Assembly (NCBI RefSeq): GCF_002797685.1
Contig: NZ_PGFH01000001.1
Coordinates: forward strand, 992,001-1,056,000
Reading direction: 5' to 3'
DNA: 64,000 bases
From: Salinibacterium amurskyense
GTDB lineage: Bacteria > Actinomycetota > Actinomycetes > Actinomycetales > Microbacteriaceae
Shown one piece after another: positions 8,473 through 16,907 of the stretch. A program made the position numbers and the translations under genes. The notes below the pieces were generated by a model that was not told the origin of the DNA, made no database searches, and saw only the letters and a program-made list of their open reading frames with translations. Each line of letters starts with the position of its first letter. The first letter of the stretch is position 1.

Positions 8473-9518
8473 ACATCGGAGTTCCCCGCTATCTAATCGT
8501 GGGCATGGCCGCGCTCTTCTCGGCGTATCACATCGTCTTAGCGAACTACACGATCGATATCCCGAACCGACCTGGACCGATCTACATCGCGATGGCGCTC
8601 TATGGCATCGCGACGATCGTCAGTTTGTTGCCCTGGGGCCCCGTTCGTATGCCTGTGTGGATGGCGACCTTCAACTTCGCCACGGTTGTGGCTATCTCGC
8701 TGCTTGTCGCTAACGAGCTCGACTTCACCCGCGAAGGAGGAACGGGCTACGCCACGTGGTACGTCGCGGCCAGCGGCACCCTGCTCACGATCACGTCGAC
8801 GCGGGGGCGTCATACCTTCGCGTGGCTCGGCATCGGATTCCTTGTCGCGCATACGTTCAGTCTGGGCCCGGTGGGACCGGCAGGGTTGTTCAGCCTCGGA
8901 ATCGTCGGCAGCGCATCCTGGGTCGCCGTTTCGCACGTGCTGAGCAGCGGCTTGGCGAAGGCATCCAAAGACGCACAGCGCTTTATCTTGGCGGAGCAAG
9001 AAGCGACCGACTGGCAAGCTGCTCAAGATGCGCACGTTCACGAACGTCAGTTCCGACTCGACCAGACCAGCTCGATGGCGCTCGAGATGCTCGAACGCAT
9101 TCGTGAAACAGAGGGTGACCTCTCGGATGCCGAACGACGCGAGTGTCTCAACCTCGAAGGCGCTATCCGCGACGAGATTCGCGGACGCAAGCTCCTCAAT
9201 GACGCGGTCCGTGATCAGGTCATGATCGCGCGACGCCGCGGCGCAACCGTCACTCTTCTCGATGAAGGCGGTATCGATGACCTCTCTGACGAGGACCTCG
9301 ACCGAGTGCTTAACCGCCTTGCTCAGGCGATCCAGTCGACCAGCGCAGACAAGGTGATCGCTCGGACGGTGCCTGAGGGCTCGGATGTCGCGATCACCGT
9401 CGTGGGCTTGCATAGCGCGGGCGACGGCGAATCGAGCGCGCTCGGCCAAGACTCACTTGAAGAGGATGTCGTTGATATCTGGCTTGAGATCCCTCGAGTG
9501 GATGCCGTCAGCGTCTAA
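8469..9518 (+). CDS. Membrane protein resembling a degenerate histidine kinase; third gene of the two-component operon
   Basis: 349 residues, starting at a GTG that overlaps the kinase stop (GTGA). About six membrane helices (residues 5-170) are followed by a coiled-coil-like helix rich in Q, E and R, then a roughly 130-residue soluble domain. That domain contains LEGAIRDEIRGR, which sits where a kinase N-box would be, but no phospho-histidine motif, no DxGxG box and no GxG lid. I infer a catalytically dead kinase relative that may dimerise with or tune the kinase encoded upstream. No confident family name can be given. Sharing of promoter and translational coupling are clear. Confidence 0.75.
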   Translation: MNIGVPRYLIVGMAALFSAYHIVLANYTIDIPNRPGPIYIAMALYGIATIVSLLPWGPVRMPVWMATFNFATVVAISLLVANELDFTREGGTGYATWYVAASGTLLTITSTRGRHTFAWLGIGFLVAHTFSLGPVGPAGLFSLGIVGSASWVAVSHVLSSGLAKASKDAQRFILAEQEATDWQAAQDAHVHERQFRLDQTSSMALEMLERIRETEGDLSDAERRECLNLEGAIRDEIRGRKLLNDAVRDQVMIARRRGATVTLLDEGGIDDLSDEDLDRVLNRLAQAIQSTSADKVIARTVPEGSDVAITVVGLHSAGDGESSALGQDSLEEDVVDIWLEIPRVDAVSV

Positions 9519-9529
9519 AGCAGCTCACC

Positions 9530-9570
9530 GGCTCTGCGCGCGCCTGTAAGGGCTCTGCACGCGCCTATAA
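9530..9570. repeat. Tandem imperfect 20-base repeat
   Basis: Two copies, 9530-9549 and 9551-9570, differ at 2 of 20 positions (GGCTCTGC core, then GCGCCT). They begin 12 bases after the upstream stop codon. Confidence 0.75.
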
Positions 9571-9685
9571 ACGAGCACGGGTTCATTGGCGACAGGAAAG
9601 GCGCGTTCTGCAGCGTAGGGCGCGTTAACGGCGGAAGGGCCGGAGTGGCTATAAGAAGCACTTCTCCGACCCTTCGCTAGAACCC

Positions 9686-9720
9686 GGATCAGGACGATAA
9701 CCCGAATATCGTCCTGATCC
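9686..9720. terminator. Strong hairpin without a U-tract, possible bidirectional terminator
   Basis: GGATCAGGACGAT (9686-9698) pairs perfectly with ATCGTCCTGATCC (9708-9720) around a 9-base loop. It lies between two converging operons, where a terminator is expected, but neither side has a T-run. It may instead be a structured RNA or a protein site. Confidence 0.45.
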
Positions 9721-9721
9721 G

Positions 9722-9846
9722 CCCCCAAAGAATTGGCCCGCTTACCCTAGTCGGCCAACCTTTGGCGGTGTAACTCCTATGGAGATCCACCTAGCACTTA
9801 ATATTCTGCACTACGCAAACAACTAACAAAGTCGGTTCTTTGGGGG
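9722..9846. repeat. 125-base segment bounded by 11-base perfect inverted repeats
   Basis: CCCCCAAAGAA at 9722-9732 and TTCTTTGGGGG at 9836-9846 enclose 103 bases of low-GC sequence. There is no obvious target duplication outside. The right end runs into GGGGGAC direct repeats spaced by one helical turn. It could be a remnant of a small mobile element or a recombinase site. This is a pattern only. Confidence 0.4.
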
Positions 9847-9984
9847 ACTCTCGGGGGACAATTTTTGCCTTTAGCCGTGGAGTTCCGTGGGTTTTTGCGG
9901 TTTTCGACGAATTCCGTTGCTCGTAATTGGGGTACGACTACGAAACCACAGGTTTTACGCAATGCACGGGGCAAAAGTTCCGTT

Positions 9985-10221
9985 TTAGCGTCGAGCGCTC
10001 GCGTTCCATGCCCCGGGGCCCGGGGTGAGCGGTTCACGAATTGGGCGCTGACTGCGAGCCCATGCCGAGACCGGAGCCACTTCATCCGCACCAGCAAGCT
10101 CTGCCGATTCCAGTAGAGCGGCGCGCACGACAGCCGTAACGGCCGCCGTTTCTTCAGGCGTGACGTTGCGTGAGACGATCCGAATGTCGGCCGGCTCCTC
10201 GGAAGCATGTTTGCCGGTCAC
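9985..10221 (-). CDS. accE: Acyl-CoA carboxylase epsilon subunit
   Basis: 78 residues. Small actinobacterial epsilon subunits bind and stabilise the alpha-beta carboxylase complex. The segment [17 protein letters not shown] followed by a variable linker and the C-terminal [21 protein letters not shown] is characteristic. The GTG start at 10221 overlaps the accD stop (GTGA), so translation is coupled. The gene is the last of the accD-accE unit and is followed by the non-coding island. Confidence 0.93.
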   Translation of the reverse strand: MTGKHASEEPADIRIVSRNVTPEETAAVTAVVRAALLESAELAGADEVAPVSAWARSQRPIREPLTPGPGAWNASARR

Positions 10222-11816
10222 AGCGGAATGTTTCCGTGCTTCTTGGGCGGCATGCTCGCGCGCTTCGTGCGCAGTGCACGCAGGGCCTTGACGACCTGCA
10301 CGCGAGTGGCAGCGGGTTCGATAACGCCGTCGAGCTCGCCACGCTCCGCGGCGAGGAACGGGCTGGCAACGTTGTAGGTGTATTCGTTGGCGAGTCGCGT
10401 GCGCACGGCAGCGACATCCTCACCAGCGGCCTCGGCGGCTTTGATCTCACCGCGGTACAGGATGTTGACGGCGCCCTGGCCACCCATGACGGCGATCTCC
10501 GCGGTCGGCCACGCGTAGTTGAGGTCAGCACCCAGCTGCTTGGATCCCATGACGATGTAAGCCCCGCCGTAGGCCTTGCGCGTGATGACAGTCACCAGCG
10601 GCACGGTCGCTTCAGCGTAGGCGTAGAGCAGCTTGGCGCCACGGCGAATAACGCCGGTCCACTCCTGGTCGGTGCCGGGCAGGTAGCCGGGAACGTCGAC
10701 GAGAGTGAGGATGGGGATGCTGAACGAATCGCAGAAACGAACGAAGCGGGCGGCCTTCTCGCCGGCCTCGATGTTGAGGGTTCCGGCCATGGCCTGAGGC
10801 TGGTTGGCGATGATGCCCACCGAGCGACCTTCAACGCGGCCGAAGCCGACCACGATGTTGGGGGCGAAGAGAGGCTGGGTTTCAAGGAAGTCGCCGTTGT
10901 CGACGATGTGCTCGATGATCGTCTTCACGTCATAGGGCTGGTTGGGGCTGTCGGGAATGATCGTGTTGAGCTTGCGATCCTCATCCGTGATTTCCAACTC
11001 AACTTCACTCTCGTAGATGGGGGCATCCGAGAGGTTGTTGTCGGGCAAGAAACCGACGAGGGTGCGGGCGTAGTCGAGAGCATCCTCTTCATCGCTGGCG
11101 AGGTAGTGGGCAACGCCCGACACCTTGTTGTGGGTGAGAGCGCCACCGAGCTCTTCCATGCCGACGTCTTCGCCGGTAACGGTCTTGATGACGTCGGGGC
11201 CGGTCACGAACATCTGGCTGGTCTTGTCGACCATGATCACGAAGTCGGTGAGCGCGGGGGAGTAGACGGCGCCACCGGCAGCCGGGCCCATAATGATGGA
11301 GATCTGGGGGATAACGCCCGACGCTTGAGTGTTGCGACGGAAGATCTCGCCGTACTTGCCGAGAGCAACAACGCCCTCCTGAATGCGGGCTCCACCGGAG
11401 TCGAGCATTCCGATGATCGGAACGCCCGTCTTCATGGCGTGATCCATGACCTTGATGATCTTCTCGCCGGCGACCTCACCGAGCGAACCACCGAAGATGG
11501 TGAAGTCCTGCGCGTAGACAGCAACCTGGCGACCGTGGATGGTGCCGACACCGGTAACAACAGCGTCACCGTAAGGGCGCTTCTTTTCCATGCCGAAGGC
11601 GTGGGTGCGGTGACGAACGAACTCGTCGAGCTCCACGAACGAGCCGTGGTCGAGCAACTGCTCAATGCGCTCGCGGGCGGTCATCTTGCCCTTGGCGTGC
11701 TGCTTTTCAATGGCCGCGTCACCGCTGGCGGTCACGGCTTCGTGATAGCGGTTCTTGAGATCGGCGATCCGGCCGGCGGTCGTGAACATGTCTGGAGTCG
11801 AGTTGTCTTCGGTCAC
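10218..11816 (-). CDS. accD: Acyl-CoA (propionyl/acetyl-CoA) carboxylase beta subunit, carboxyltransferase
   Basis: 532 residues, the normal length for the biotin-dependent carboxyltransferase of AccD5/PccB type. It transfers the carboxyl from biotin on AccBC to an acyl-CoA, giving methylmalonyl-CoA or malonyl-CoA. Crotonase-fold landmarks include the oxyanion-forming GGARIQEG near residue 150, [16 protein letters not shown], and the second glycine-rich site [14 protein letters not shown]. The C-terminus KHGNIPL is a family hallmark. Translation starts at GTG 11816 with no ribosome site, and a TAAAGT box 6 bases upstream points to a leaderless mRNA. It is divergent from birA. Confidence 0.96.
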   Translation of the reverse strand: MTEDNSTPDMFTTAGRIADLKNRYHEAVTASGDAAIEKQHAKGKMTARERIEQLLDHGSFVELDEFVRHRTHAFGMEKKRPYGDAVVTGVGTIHGRQVAVYAQDFTIFGGSLGEVAGEKIIKVMDHAMKTGVPIIGMLDSGGARIQEGVVALGKYGEIFRRNTQASGVIPQISIIMGPAAGGAVYSPALTDFVIMVDKTSQMFVTGPDVIKTVTGEDVGMEELGGALTHNKVSGVAHYLASDEEDALDYARTLVGFLPDNNLSDAPIYESEVELEITDEDRKLNTIIPDSPNQPYDVKTIIEHIVDNGDFLETQPLFAPNIVVGFGRVEGRSVGIIANQPQAMAGTLNIEAGEKAARFVRFCDSFSIPILTLVDVPGYLPGTDQEWTGVIRRGAKLLYAYAEATVPLVTVITRKAYGGAYIVMGSKQLGADLNYAWPTAEIAVMGGQGAVNILYRGEIKAAEAAGEDVAAVRTRLANEYTYNVASPFLAAERGELDGVIEPAATRVQVVKALRALRTKRASMPPKKHGNIPL

Positions 11817-11822
11817 TGTGTC

Positions 11823-11828
11823 ACTTTA
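11823..11828 (-). promoter_or_regulatory. -10 box of accD, leaderless type
   Basis: On the minus strand TAAAGT is followed by 6 bases (GACACA) and then the GTG start at 11816. Confidence 0.45.
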
Positions 11829-11928
11829 CCCACCCATCCCGTGCTTGTGTGGTTGGCGGAACCCACAAGTTTCACGGCCGATTCATTGAGGAAAGACCAA
11901 AAGCACGTTGCCACCCTGCGTGCGGCCC

Positions 11929-11934
11929 TACGCT
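11929..11934 (+). promoter_or_regulatory. -10 box of birA, leaderless type
   Basis: TACGCT lies 6 bases before the ATG at 11941. TTGCCA at 11908-11913, 15 bases upstream, could be a -35. Confidence 0.45.
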
Positions 11935-11940
11935 AAAGCG

Positions 11941-12717
11941 ATGGACTTGCCACTGAGTACTGCCGTTGCACCACTACTTGAGCACCTCGAGGAGGTCGGC
12001 TCGACTAATCACGAGCTGCTTGCCCGTGCAGCGCGAGGCGAAGCCCAGCACTTGTCTACTCTCGTCACCGCCAACCAGACGGCGGGGCGCGGGCGGCTCG
12101 GGCGCGAATGGGTAGCGCCTGCGGGCAAAACTTTCGCGGTGTCGGTGCTGGTTGCGCCGGACGACGCCTCAATCGAAGCTCTGTCGTGGATGCCGCTGAT
12201 TGGTGGCTTAGCGATGGCCCGCGCCGTGCGAACTCTCGTGAACGATCGCGTGGTCACCCTCAAGTGGCCCAATGATGTTCAGATCGAGGGATTGAAAGTG
12301 TCAGGGCTGCTTTCAGAGCTCGTAGCGGGCGGCACCGGGGTGATTGTGGGTGCAGGGCTGAACCTCACGATTGAGCGTGACGAACTGCCGACATCCGTAT
12401 CGACCTCGTTGTTGTTGGAGGGAGCTCAGCCCGACTTCGATGATGCCGTGAGCCGCTACCTGAAAGAACTGCTCGCTCTTGTAGAACAATTCGTCGCCGG
12501 CGGCCTCGACCCGGTGCGCAGCGGTATCGCTGCCGCGGTGCGCGCCGAGTGCGGAACCATTGGTCGCCGCGTGAGGGTTGAGCTGCCTGGCGGCGATCGA
12601 ATTTTTGGCACGGCCGAGACTGTCGACGATCAGGGGCAACTCGTCGTTAAGGACGATGCGAACGGTCAGTTGCAGCACGTCGCGGCAGGCGACGTCACTC
12701 ACCTGCGGTATGAATGA
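11941..12717 (+). CDS. birA: Biotin--[acetyl-CoA carboxylase] ligase, monofunctional
   Basis: 258 residues. It forms biotinyl-AMP and biotinylates the carrier lysine, here that of AccBC. The biotin/ATP loop GRGRLGREW (near 50-60) and KWPNDV are present, with the catalytic lysine in LKVSGLL. The N-terminal DNA-binding domain of E. coli BirA is missing, so it does not act as a repressor. The ATG at 11941 is preferred over the upstream TTG frame because the family N-terminus begins here. It is divergent from accD across 124 bases, each side with its own leaderless-type box. Confidence 0.93.
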   Translation: MDLPLSTAVAPLLEHLEEVGSTNHELLARAARGEAQHLSTLVTANQTAGRGRLGREWVAPAGKTFAVSVLVAPDDASIEALSWMPLIGGLAMARAVRTLVNDRVVTLKWPNDVQIEGLKVSGLLSELVAGGTGVIVGAGLNLTIERDELPTSVSTSLLLEGAQPDFDDAVSRYLKELLALVEQFVAGGLDPVRSGIAAAVRAECGTIGRRVRVELPGGDRIFGTAETVDDQGQLVVKDDANGQLQHVAAGDVTHLRYE

Positions 12718-12720
12718 TCT

Positions 12721-13260
12721 ATGCCCCATGAGATGAGCGTTCAGCGCGAAGCCATTGTTGCTCGCGTGCGCTCCCACGCCCGGGCACTGATCTTTCCCGG
12801 CATCGTATTTATTGCGACAGCCGGTGCCCTCGGCTACTTCTTCGGCAGTTTCGCCGAGAGCTGGCAGAACCTCGCCCTGCTCACCGCAGGACTGTTGCTT
12901 ATCGTCGTCGCCTGGTTCTTGCCCTTCTTTGCCTGGTTAGCGCGAAACTACACGATCACCACGCGCCGTGTGGTGCTCTCTAGCGGAGTCTTCGTGCGCG
13001 TGCGTCAAGAACTCCTGCATAGCCGCGGCTACGACGTCACGGTTCGCCAGTCGTGGGTTCAGCGGATGTTCGGCAGCGGTGATCTTCTGATCAATGCGGG
13101 CCACGATCACCCGGTTGTGCTGCGCGACATCCCCTCTGTGGCACTCACTCAAGCGGCACTGCACGACCTCATGGAGAACAACCAAAACGTGGTCTCGATG
13201 CGTCGCCAACGCGATGAATCGCATCCGTCTGACGAGACCACCGTGTGGGGAACCCGCTAA
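12721..13260 (+). CDS. PH-domain (bPH2/YdbT-like) membrane protein
   Basis: 179 residues with two N-terminal membrane helices (about 22-65) followed by a bacterial PH-like domain starting at NYTITTRRVVLSSGV. Its gene begins 3 bases after the birA stop, so the two are probably cotranscribed. A second in-frame ATG four codons in is an alternative start. The equivalent neighbour of birA in Mycobacterium is the Rv3278c-type protein, as I recall. Its biochemical role is unknown. Confidence 0.82.
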   Translation: MPHEMSVQREAIVARVRSHARALIFPGIVFIATAGALGYFFGSFAESWQNLALLTAGLLLIVVAWFLPFFAWLARNYTITTRRVVLSSGVFVRVRQELLHSRGYDVTVRQSWVQRMFGSGDLLINAGHDHPVVLRDIPSVALTQAALHDLMENNQNVVSMRRQRDESHPSDETTVWGTR

Positions 13261-13342
13261 GCGCTGACTTCGTTGCCTGGCCAGGCTGGGCATCCACGGG
13301 ACATTCATCTCGGCACGCTACTTTCCGTCAGCCTTCATCAGA

Positions 13343-13348
13343 TAGGCT
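13343..13348 (+). promoter_or_regulatory. -10 box of the UDP-glucose dehydrogenase gene, leaderless type
   Basis: TAGGCT is followed by 7 bases and the GTG at 13356. No ribosome site is visible. Confidence 0.45.
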
Positions 13349-13355
13349 GCCACGC

Positions 13356-14657
13356 GTGAAGATCTCAGTAATCGGTTGTGGATATTTGGGTGCTGTTCAT
13401 GCAGCATCAATGGCAAAGCTTGGGCATGACGTTGTGGGAATCGACGTCGATGCCGCGAAGGTTGAGGCACTCTCTCAGGGTCACGCCCCCTTCTATGAGC
13501 CCGGCTTGCCGGAGCTATTGAGCGAGACTGTCGATAACGGATCGCTTCGCTTCTCGGCGGACATCTCGCAGGCGAGCGGCGCGACCGTTCACTTCATCGC
13601 CGTCGGCACGCCTCAGCAAGCGGACTCCAATGCCGCCGATTTGCGTTTCGTCGATGCCGCTTTTGAGGCACTGCTTCCCTTCATCGGCCCCGGCCACCTC
13701 GTTGTGGGCAAGTCCACGGTTCCCGTGGGCACGGCGCAGCGCCTCGCCGAGATCATCGAAGCGACTGGCGCAAGCCTGGCGTGGAACCCCGAGTTCCTTC
13801 GCGAGGGATTCGCTGTGCAAGACACGATCTCGCCCGATCGCCTCGTCTACGGCGTTCGCCCGGGTGACGACAGCGCCTCGGCCATCCTTGACGACGTGTA
13901 CAGCTCAATTTTGGCGCAAGAGACCCCGCGCATCATCACTGACTTTGCGACCGCAGAGCTCGTGAAGGTTGCGGCCAATGCGTTCCTCGCCACCAAGATT
14001 TCTTTCATCAACGCTATGGCCGAAGTCGCTGAGGTCGTCGGTGCCGATGTGACCCAGTTGGCGGATGCCATCGGTCACGATCAGCGCATCGGTCGTCGTT
14101 TCTTGAATGCGGGCCTCGGTTTCGGTGGCGGATGCCTCCCGAAGGACATCCGTGCTTTCATGGCACGCGCTTCAGAGCTCGGTGCTGGCGAGGCTCTCAG
14201 CTTCTTGGGCGAGGTCGACGCGATCAACCTCCGTCGTCGCGAGCGCATGGTTGATCTGTGTCGCGAGGTTCTCGGCGGAACCATCGAGGGCGCAAAGATT
14301 GCCGTTCTCGGTCTGGCCTTCAAGCCCGAATCGGATGACGTGCGTGACTCGCCAGCGCTCGATGTCGCCGCGCGACTATCAGAGCTGGGCGGCATTGTTC
14401 GTGCCACCGACCCTCACGCGATCGAAACGTCGCGTCGGGTTCGCCCCGGTCTCGATTACGTCGAGACCGTTGCCGAAGCAGCGAAAGACGCCGACGTCGT
14501 TCTCGTGCTCACCGAATGGCGCGAATACCGCGCCATCGACCCGGCCGAGCTGGAGTCAATCGTTTCGGTGCGCGCGATCCTCGATGGGCGAAACTGCCTG
14601 GACCCGGTGCAATGGCGTGAGGCCGGCTGGACGTACCGCGCGCTCGGTCGTCCCTAG
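13356..14657 (+). CDS. ugd: UDP-glucose 6-dehydrogenase
   Basis: 433 residues. It oxidises UDP-glucose to UDP-glucuronate with two NAD+. The GTG at 13356 places the Rossmann motif VIGCGYLGAVHA at the N-terminus, whereas the longer frame from 13245 would add 37 unlike residues. The catalytic cysteine is C260 in GFGGGCLPKD, the usual position for this family. The C-terminal half has the GLAFKPESDDVRDSPAL motif. Its last 102 bases overlap the convergent gtrA gene. It supplies uronic acid precursor for the surface glycans. Confidence 0.93.
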   Translation: MKISVIGCGYLGAVHAASMAKLGHDVVGIDVDAAKVEALSQGHAPFYEPGLPELLSETVDNGSLRFSADISQASGATVHFIAVGTPQQADSNAADLRFVDAAFEALLPFIGPGHLVVGKSTVPVGTAQRLAEIIEATGASLAWNPEFLREGFAVQDTISPDRLVYGVRPGDDSASAILDDVYSSILAQETPRIITDFATAELVKVAANAFLATKISFINAMAEVAEVVGADVTQLADAIGHDQRIGRRFLNAGLGFGGGCLPKDIRAFMARASELGAGEALSFLGEVDAINLRRRERMVDLCREVLGGTIEGAKIAVLGLAFKPESDDVRDSPALDVAARLSELGGIVRATDPHAIETSRRVRPGLDYVETVAEAAKDADVVLVLTEWREYRAIDPAELESIVSVRAILDGRNCLDPVQWREAGWTYRALGRP

Positions 14658-15173
14658 CGCGGCGTCGGCTGCGGCATCCACTGCTCCCTGGGCGGCGTGA
14701 CTCGCGGCCCGTGCTGACTGCGCTGCGGCCTGTTCGGCAGCCAGAACGCTACGACTGGGGCTAAAGACCCACCAGCGGTAGAGGGCAAAGCGAAAGATCG
14801 CGCCGAGCCCGAGGCCAACGACGTTGGTCGCGATGTTGTCGGCGAGCAGCGAAGTGAAGCCAAGAACGTAGTGGGAGACCCACAAGCACAGGAGGCCGAT
14901 GCCCATTCCGGCGACGCTGACGATCGCAAACTCGACGCCCTCGCGCGTGGCACCGGTGCGACCGGTGGTAGCGAAAGTCCAGCGACGATTGCCGATCCAG
15001 TTGGCACCGATCGCAAGCGTGGTCGAGATCACCTTGGCGATGACCGGGCCTTCGTGAAGCACATCAGGTGAGAGAATTGTGAGCCGCAACAGGTTGAATA
15101 CTGCGACGTCGATCACAAGCCCACCGAGCCCTACTACGCCGAAACGTAGAAACTGGCCGAGCAGCTTTCGCAT
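14556..15173 (-). CDS. GtrA-family membrane protein with an Ala-rich C-terminal tail
   Basis: 205 residues. The first 145 contain four membrane helices and the typical FLRFGVVGLGGLVIDVAVFNLL start and NWIGNRRWTF loop of GtrA proteins, which help flip polyprenyl-linked sugars or serve wall glycan modification. The remaining 60 residues are an alanine-rich helix plus a basic tail, longer than most family members. The last 102 bases run antisense inside ugd, so either the tail is an extension after loss of an earlier stop or the overlap is tolerated. GGAGA precedes the ATG. Confidence 0.88.
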   Translation of the reverse strand: MRKLLGQFLRFGVVGLGGLVIDVAVFNLLRLTILSPDVLHEGPVIAKVISTTLAIGANWIGNRRWTFATTGRTGATREGVEFAIVSVAGMGIGLLCLWVSHYVLGFTSLLADNIATNVVGLGLGAIFRFALYRWWVFSPSRSVLAAEQAAAQSARAASHAAQGAVDAAADAALGTTERAVRPAGLTPLHRVQAVSPIEDRAHRND

Positions 15174-15276
15174 GTGATCTCTCCAGTAGACAAGAATGGG
15201 GCAGGGCGGTTGGAAGTCTAGCCCGCGAACCTAAGCCCGAAACTGGGCATCATCTTAGATAGTGCAGGAGTGACGG

Positions 15277-16395
15277 ATGCGACCGATCATCGGGGTAATT
15301 GGCGGAGGCCAGCTGGCCAGAATGATGATCCCGCGCGCAATCGAGCTCGGTTTTGAGCTGCGAGTGCTCGCCGAGACCGAGGGAATGTCTGCCTCCTTGG
15401 CGGCAACCGCGGTCGGCGATTACACGAATGTTGCCACCGTTCTCGAGTTCGCTCGCGACGTTGATGTCATTACTTTCGACCACGAGCACGTGCCTCAGCA
15501 CGTGCTGGCGGCTCTCGTGGAGGCCGACGTTTCGGTGCATCCGGGCCCCGCTCCGCTCGCGGTTGCTCAAGACAAGATTCTGATGCGCCAGGAGCTCACG
15601 CGGCTCGGCTTGCCCGTTCCGGTCTGGGCGAGCGTCTCGACCGCTGCCGAGCTTGATGCGTTCATTGCCGATAACGGCGGCCGCGTGATCGTCAAGACAC
15701 CGCGGGGCGGCTATGACGGTAAGGGCGTTCGCATCGTTACCGCGGCATCCGATGTCGCGGACTGGTTTGAGGCCGGCGACCCCTTGCTCGCCGAAGAACT
15801 CGTCTCCTTTACGCGCGAACTCGCACAATTGGCCGCGCGGCGCCCAAGCGGCGAAATCGCGCTCTGGCCGCTCGTCGAGTCGATTCAACAAGACGGTGTG
15901 TGTGCCGAAGTCATTGCCCCGGCCCCCAGCCTGCCGGCACCGCTCGCTCAGGCTGCAGCGGATATCGCGAGCACCGTCGCAGAGAAGCTCGGTGTTACGG
16001 GCGTGCTAGCCGTCGAACTGTTCGAAACGACCGACGGCACTCTGCTCATCAACGAACTGGCCATGCGCCCGCACAACAGCGGACACTGGACGATGGATGG
16101 CGCGGTCACGAGCCAGTTCGAGCAACACTTGCGTGCTGTGCTCGACTTGCCTCTCGGCGCTACCGCTGCGCGCTCGCCGTGGACGGTCATGATCAACGTT
16201 CTTGGCGGCCCGGCTTCGGGCACGATCGCCGAGCGTTACCCCCTCGCGCTCGCTAGCCAGCCGGCAGCAAAGTTCCACGAGTACGGTAAAGCTCCGCGCC
16301 CCGGCCGCAAGGTAGGGCACGTGAATGTCAGCGGTGATGACCTCGACGACGTGATGTACCGGGCGCGTGCCGCAGCAGCAATTCTGAAGGATTGA
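15277..16395 (+). CDS. purK: 5-(carboxyamino)imidazole ribonucleotide synthase
   Basis: 372 residues, ATP-grasp enzyme. It converts AIR, ATP and bicarbonate to N5-CAIR in purine synthesis. It shows [13 protein letters not shown] at the N-terminus, the ATP-grasp lid [11 protein letters not shown] near 147, and [14 protein letters not shown] toward the C-terminus. AGGAG lies 6 bases before the ATG. It is followed directly by purE, the next enzyme in the pathway. Confidence 0.97.
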   Translation: MRPIIGVIGGGQLARMMIPRAIELGFELRVLAETEGMSASLAATAVGDYTNVATVLEFARDVDVITFDHEHVPQHVLAALVEADVSVHPGPAPLAVAQDKILMRQELTRLGLPVPVWASVSTAAELDAFIADNGGRVIVKTPRGGYDGKGVRIVTAASDVADWFEAGDPLLAEELVSFTRELAQLAARRPSGEIALWPLVESIQQDGVCAEVIAPAPSLPAPLAQAAADIASTVAEKLGVTGVLAVELFETTDGTLLINELAMRPHNSGHWTMDGAVTSQFEQHLRAVLDLPLGATAARSPWTVMINVLGGPASGTIAERYPLALASQPAAKFHEYGKAPRPGRKVGHVNVSGDDLDDVMYRARAAAAILKD

Positions 16396-16403
16396 GACCT
16401 AGC

Positions 16404-16907
16404 ATGGGTTCCGTGACTCAACCGCAAGTAGCTGTCGTAATGGGATCAGACTCCGACTGGAAGGTCATGGTCGACGCTTCGGCGGCGCTCAAAGACTTCG
16501 GGATCGAGCACGAGGTCAGCGTGGTTTCTGCGCACCGCAGTGCCGAGAAAATGATCGCGTTCGGCAAGGAAGCAGCTGGCCGCGGCATCCGCGTCATCAT
16601 TGCTGGTGCCGGTGGCGCCGCTCACTTGCCGGGCATGCTCGCCTCGGTCACCACTCTTCCTGTGATTGGCGTTCCCGTTCCGCTCTCGCGTCTCGATGGC
16701 ATGGATTCCCTGCTGTCGATCGTGCAGATGCCCGCCGGCATCCCGGTCGCTACCGTTTCTATCGGGGGAGCACGCAACGCGGGAATCCTCGCTGCTCGCA
16801 TCCTCGGTTCGGGCGATCCCGAGCTCACTCAGAAGCTTGCCGACTATGCGGCAAGCCTCGAAGCGATGGTGGATGACAAAAACGCCGCTCTGAACGCGAG
16901 CCTGTGA
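16404..16907 (+). CDS. purE: N5-CAIR mutase
   Basis: 167 residues. It moves the carboxylate of N5-CAIR to give CAIR. Family marks are VVMGSDSDW near the N-terminus, VVSAHRS and [12 protein letters not shown]. The ATG at 16404 is chosen, and a GTG three codons further in is also possible. It starts 8 bases after the purK stop and its own stop overlaps the next gene's GTG, so purK, purE and the LCP gene form one operon. Confidence 0.96.
   Translation: MGSVTQPQVAVVMGSDSDWKVMVDASAALKDFGIEHEVSVVSAHRSAEKMIAFGKEAAGRGIRVIIAGAGGAAHLPGMLASVTTLPVIGVPVPLSRLDGMDSLLSIVQMPAGIPVATVSIGGARNAGILAARILGSGDPELTQKLADYAASLEAMVDDKNAALNASL

Larger units (their letters stand above)
9519..9984. other. Non-coding, AT-richer island with several repeats
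   Basis: 466 bases between the convergent ends of the sensor operon and accE, with no convincing gene. Part of it (9781-9840) is about 42% GC by hand count, against roughly 62% in typical neighbours. It contains a 21-base-period tandem repeat (9530-9570), a 13-base-arm hairpin (9686-9720), an 11-base inverted repeat (9722-9732 and 9836-9846), and two GGGGGAC repeats 11 bases apart (9842-9848, 9853-9859). Short open frames on the minus strand show no codon pattern or homology I recognise. Confidence 0.6.

Noticed and set aside
9525-9728. 67-codon minus-strand frame in the non-coding island
   Set aside because: It begins at a TTG inside the hairpin and has no ribosome site or known similarity.
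9722-9859. Prophage attachment site
   Set aside because: No integrase, no tRNA overlap and no second copy in the window. Only the repeat pattern is reported.
9686-9870. tmRNA or tRNA-like gene in the island
   Set aside because: No acceptor stem, T arm or CCA could be drawn. The hairpin alone is not enough.
9798-10208. 136-codon minus-strand frame across accE and the island
   Set aside because: It overlaps accE in another frame. The composition is Arg/Pro-rich with no start signal.
10170-11936. 588-codon plus-strand open frame antisense to accD
   Set aside because: A shadow of accD codon bias with no family features.
13245-13355. Longer N-terminus of UDP-glucose dehydrogenase
   Set aside because: The extra 37 residues overlap the upstream gene's end and precede the canonical Rossmann start. 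A -10 box lies just before the GTG at 13356.
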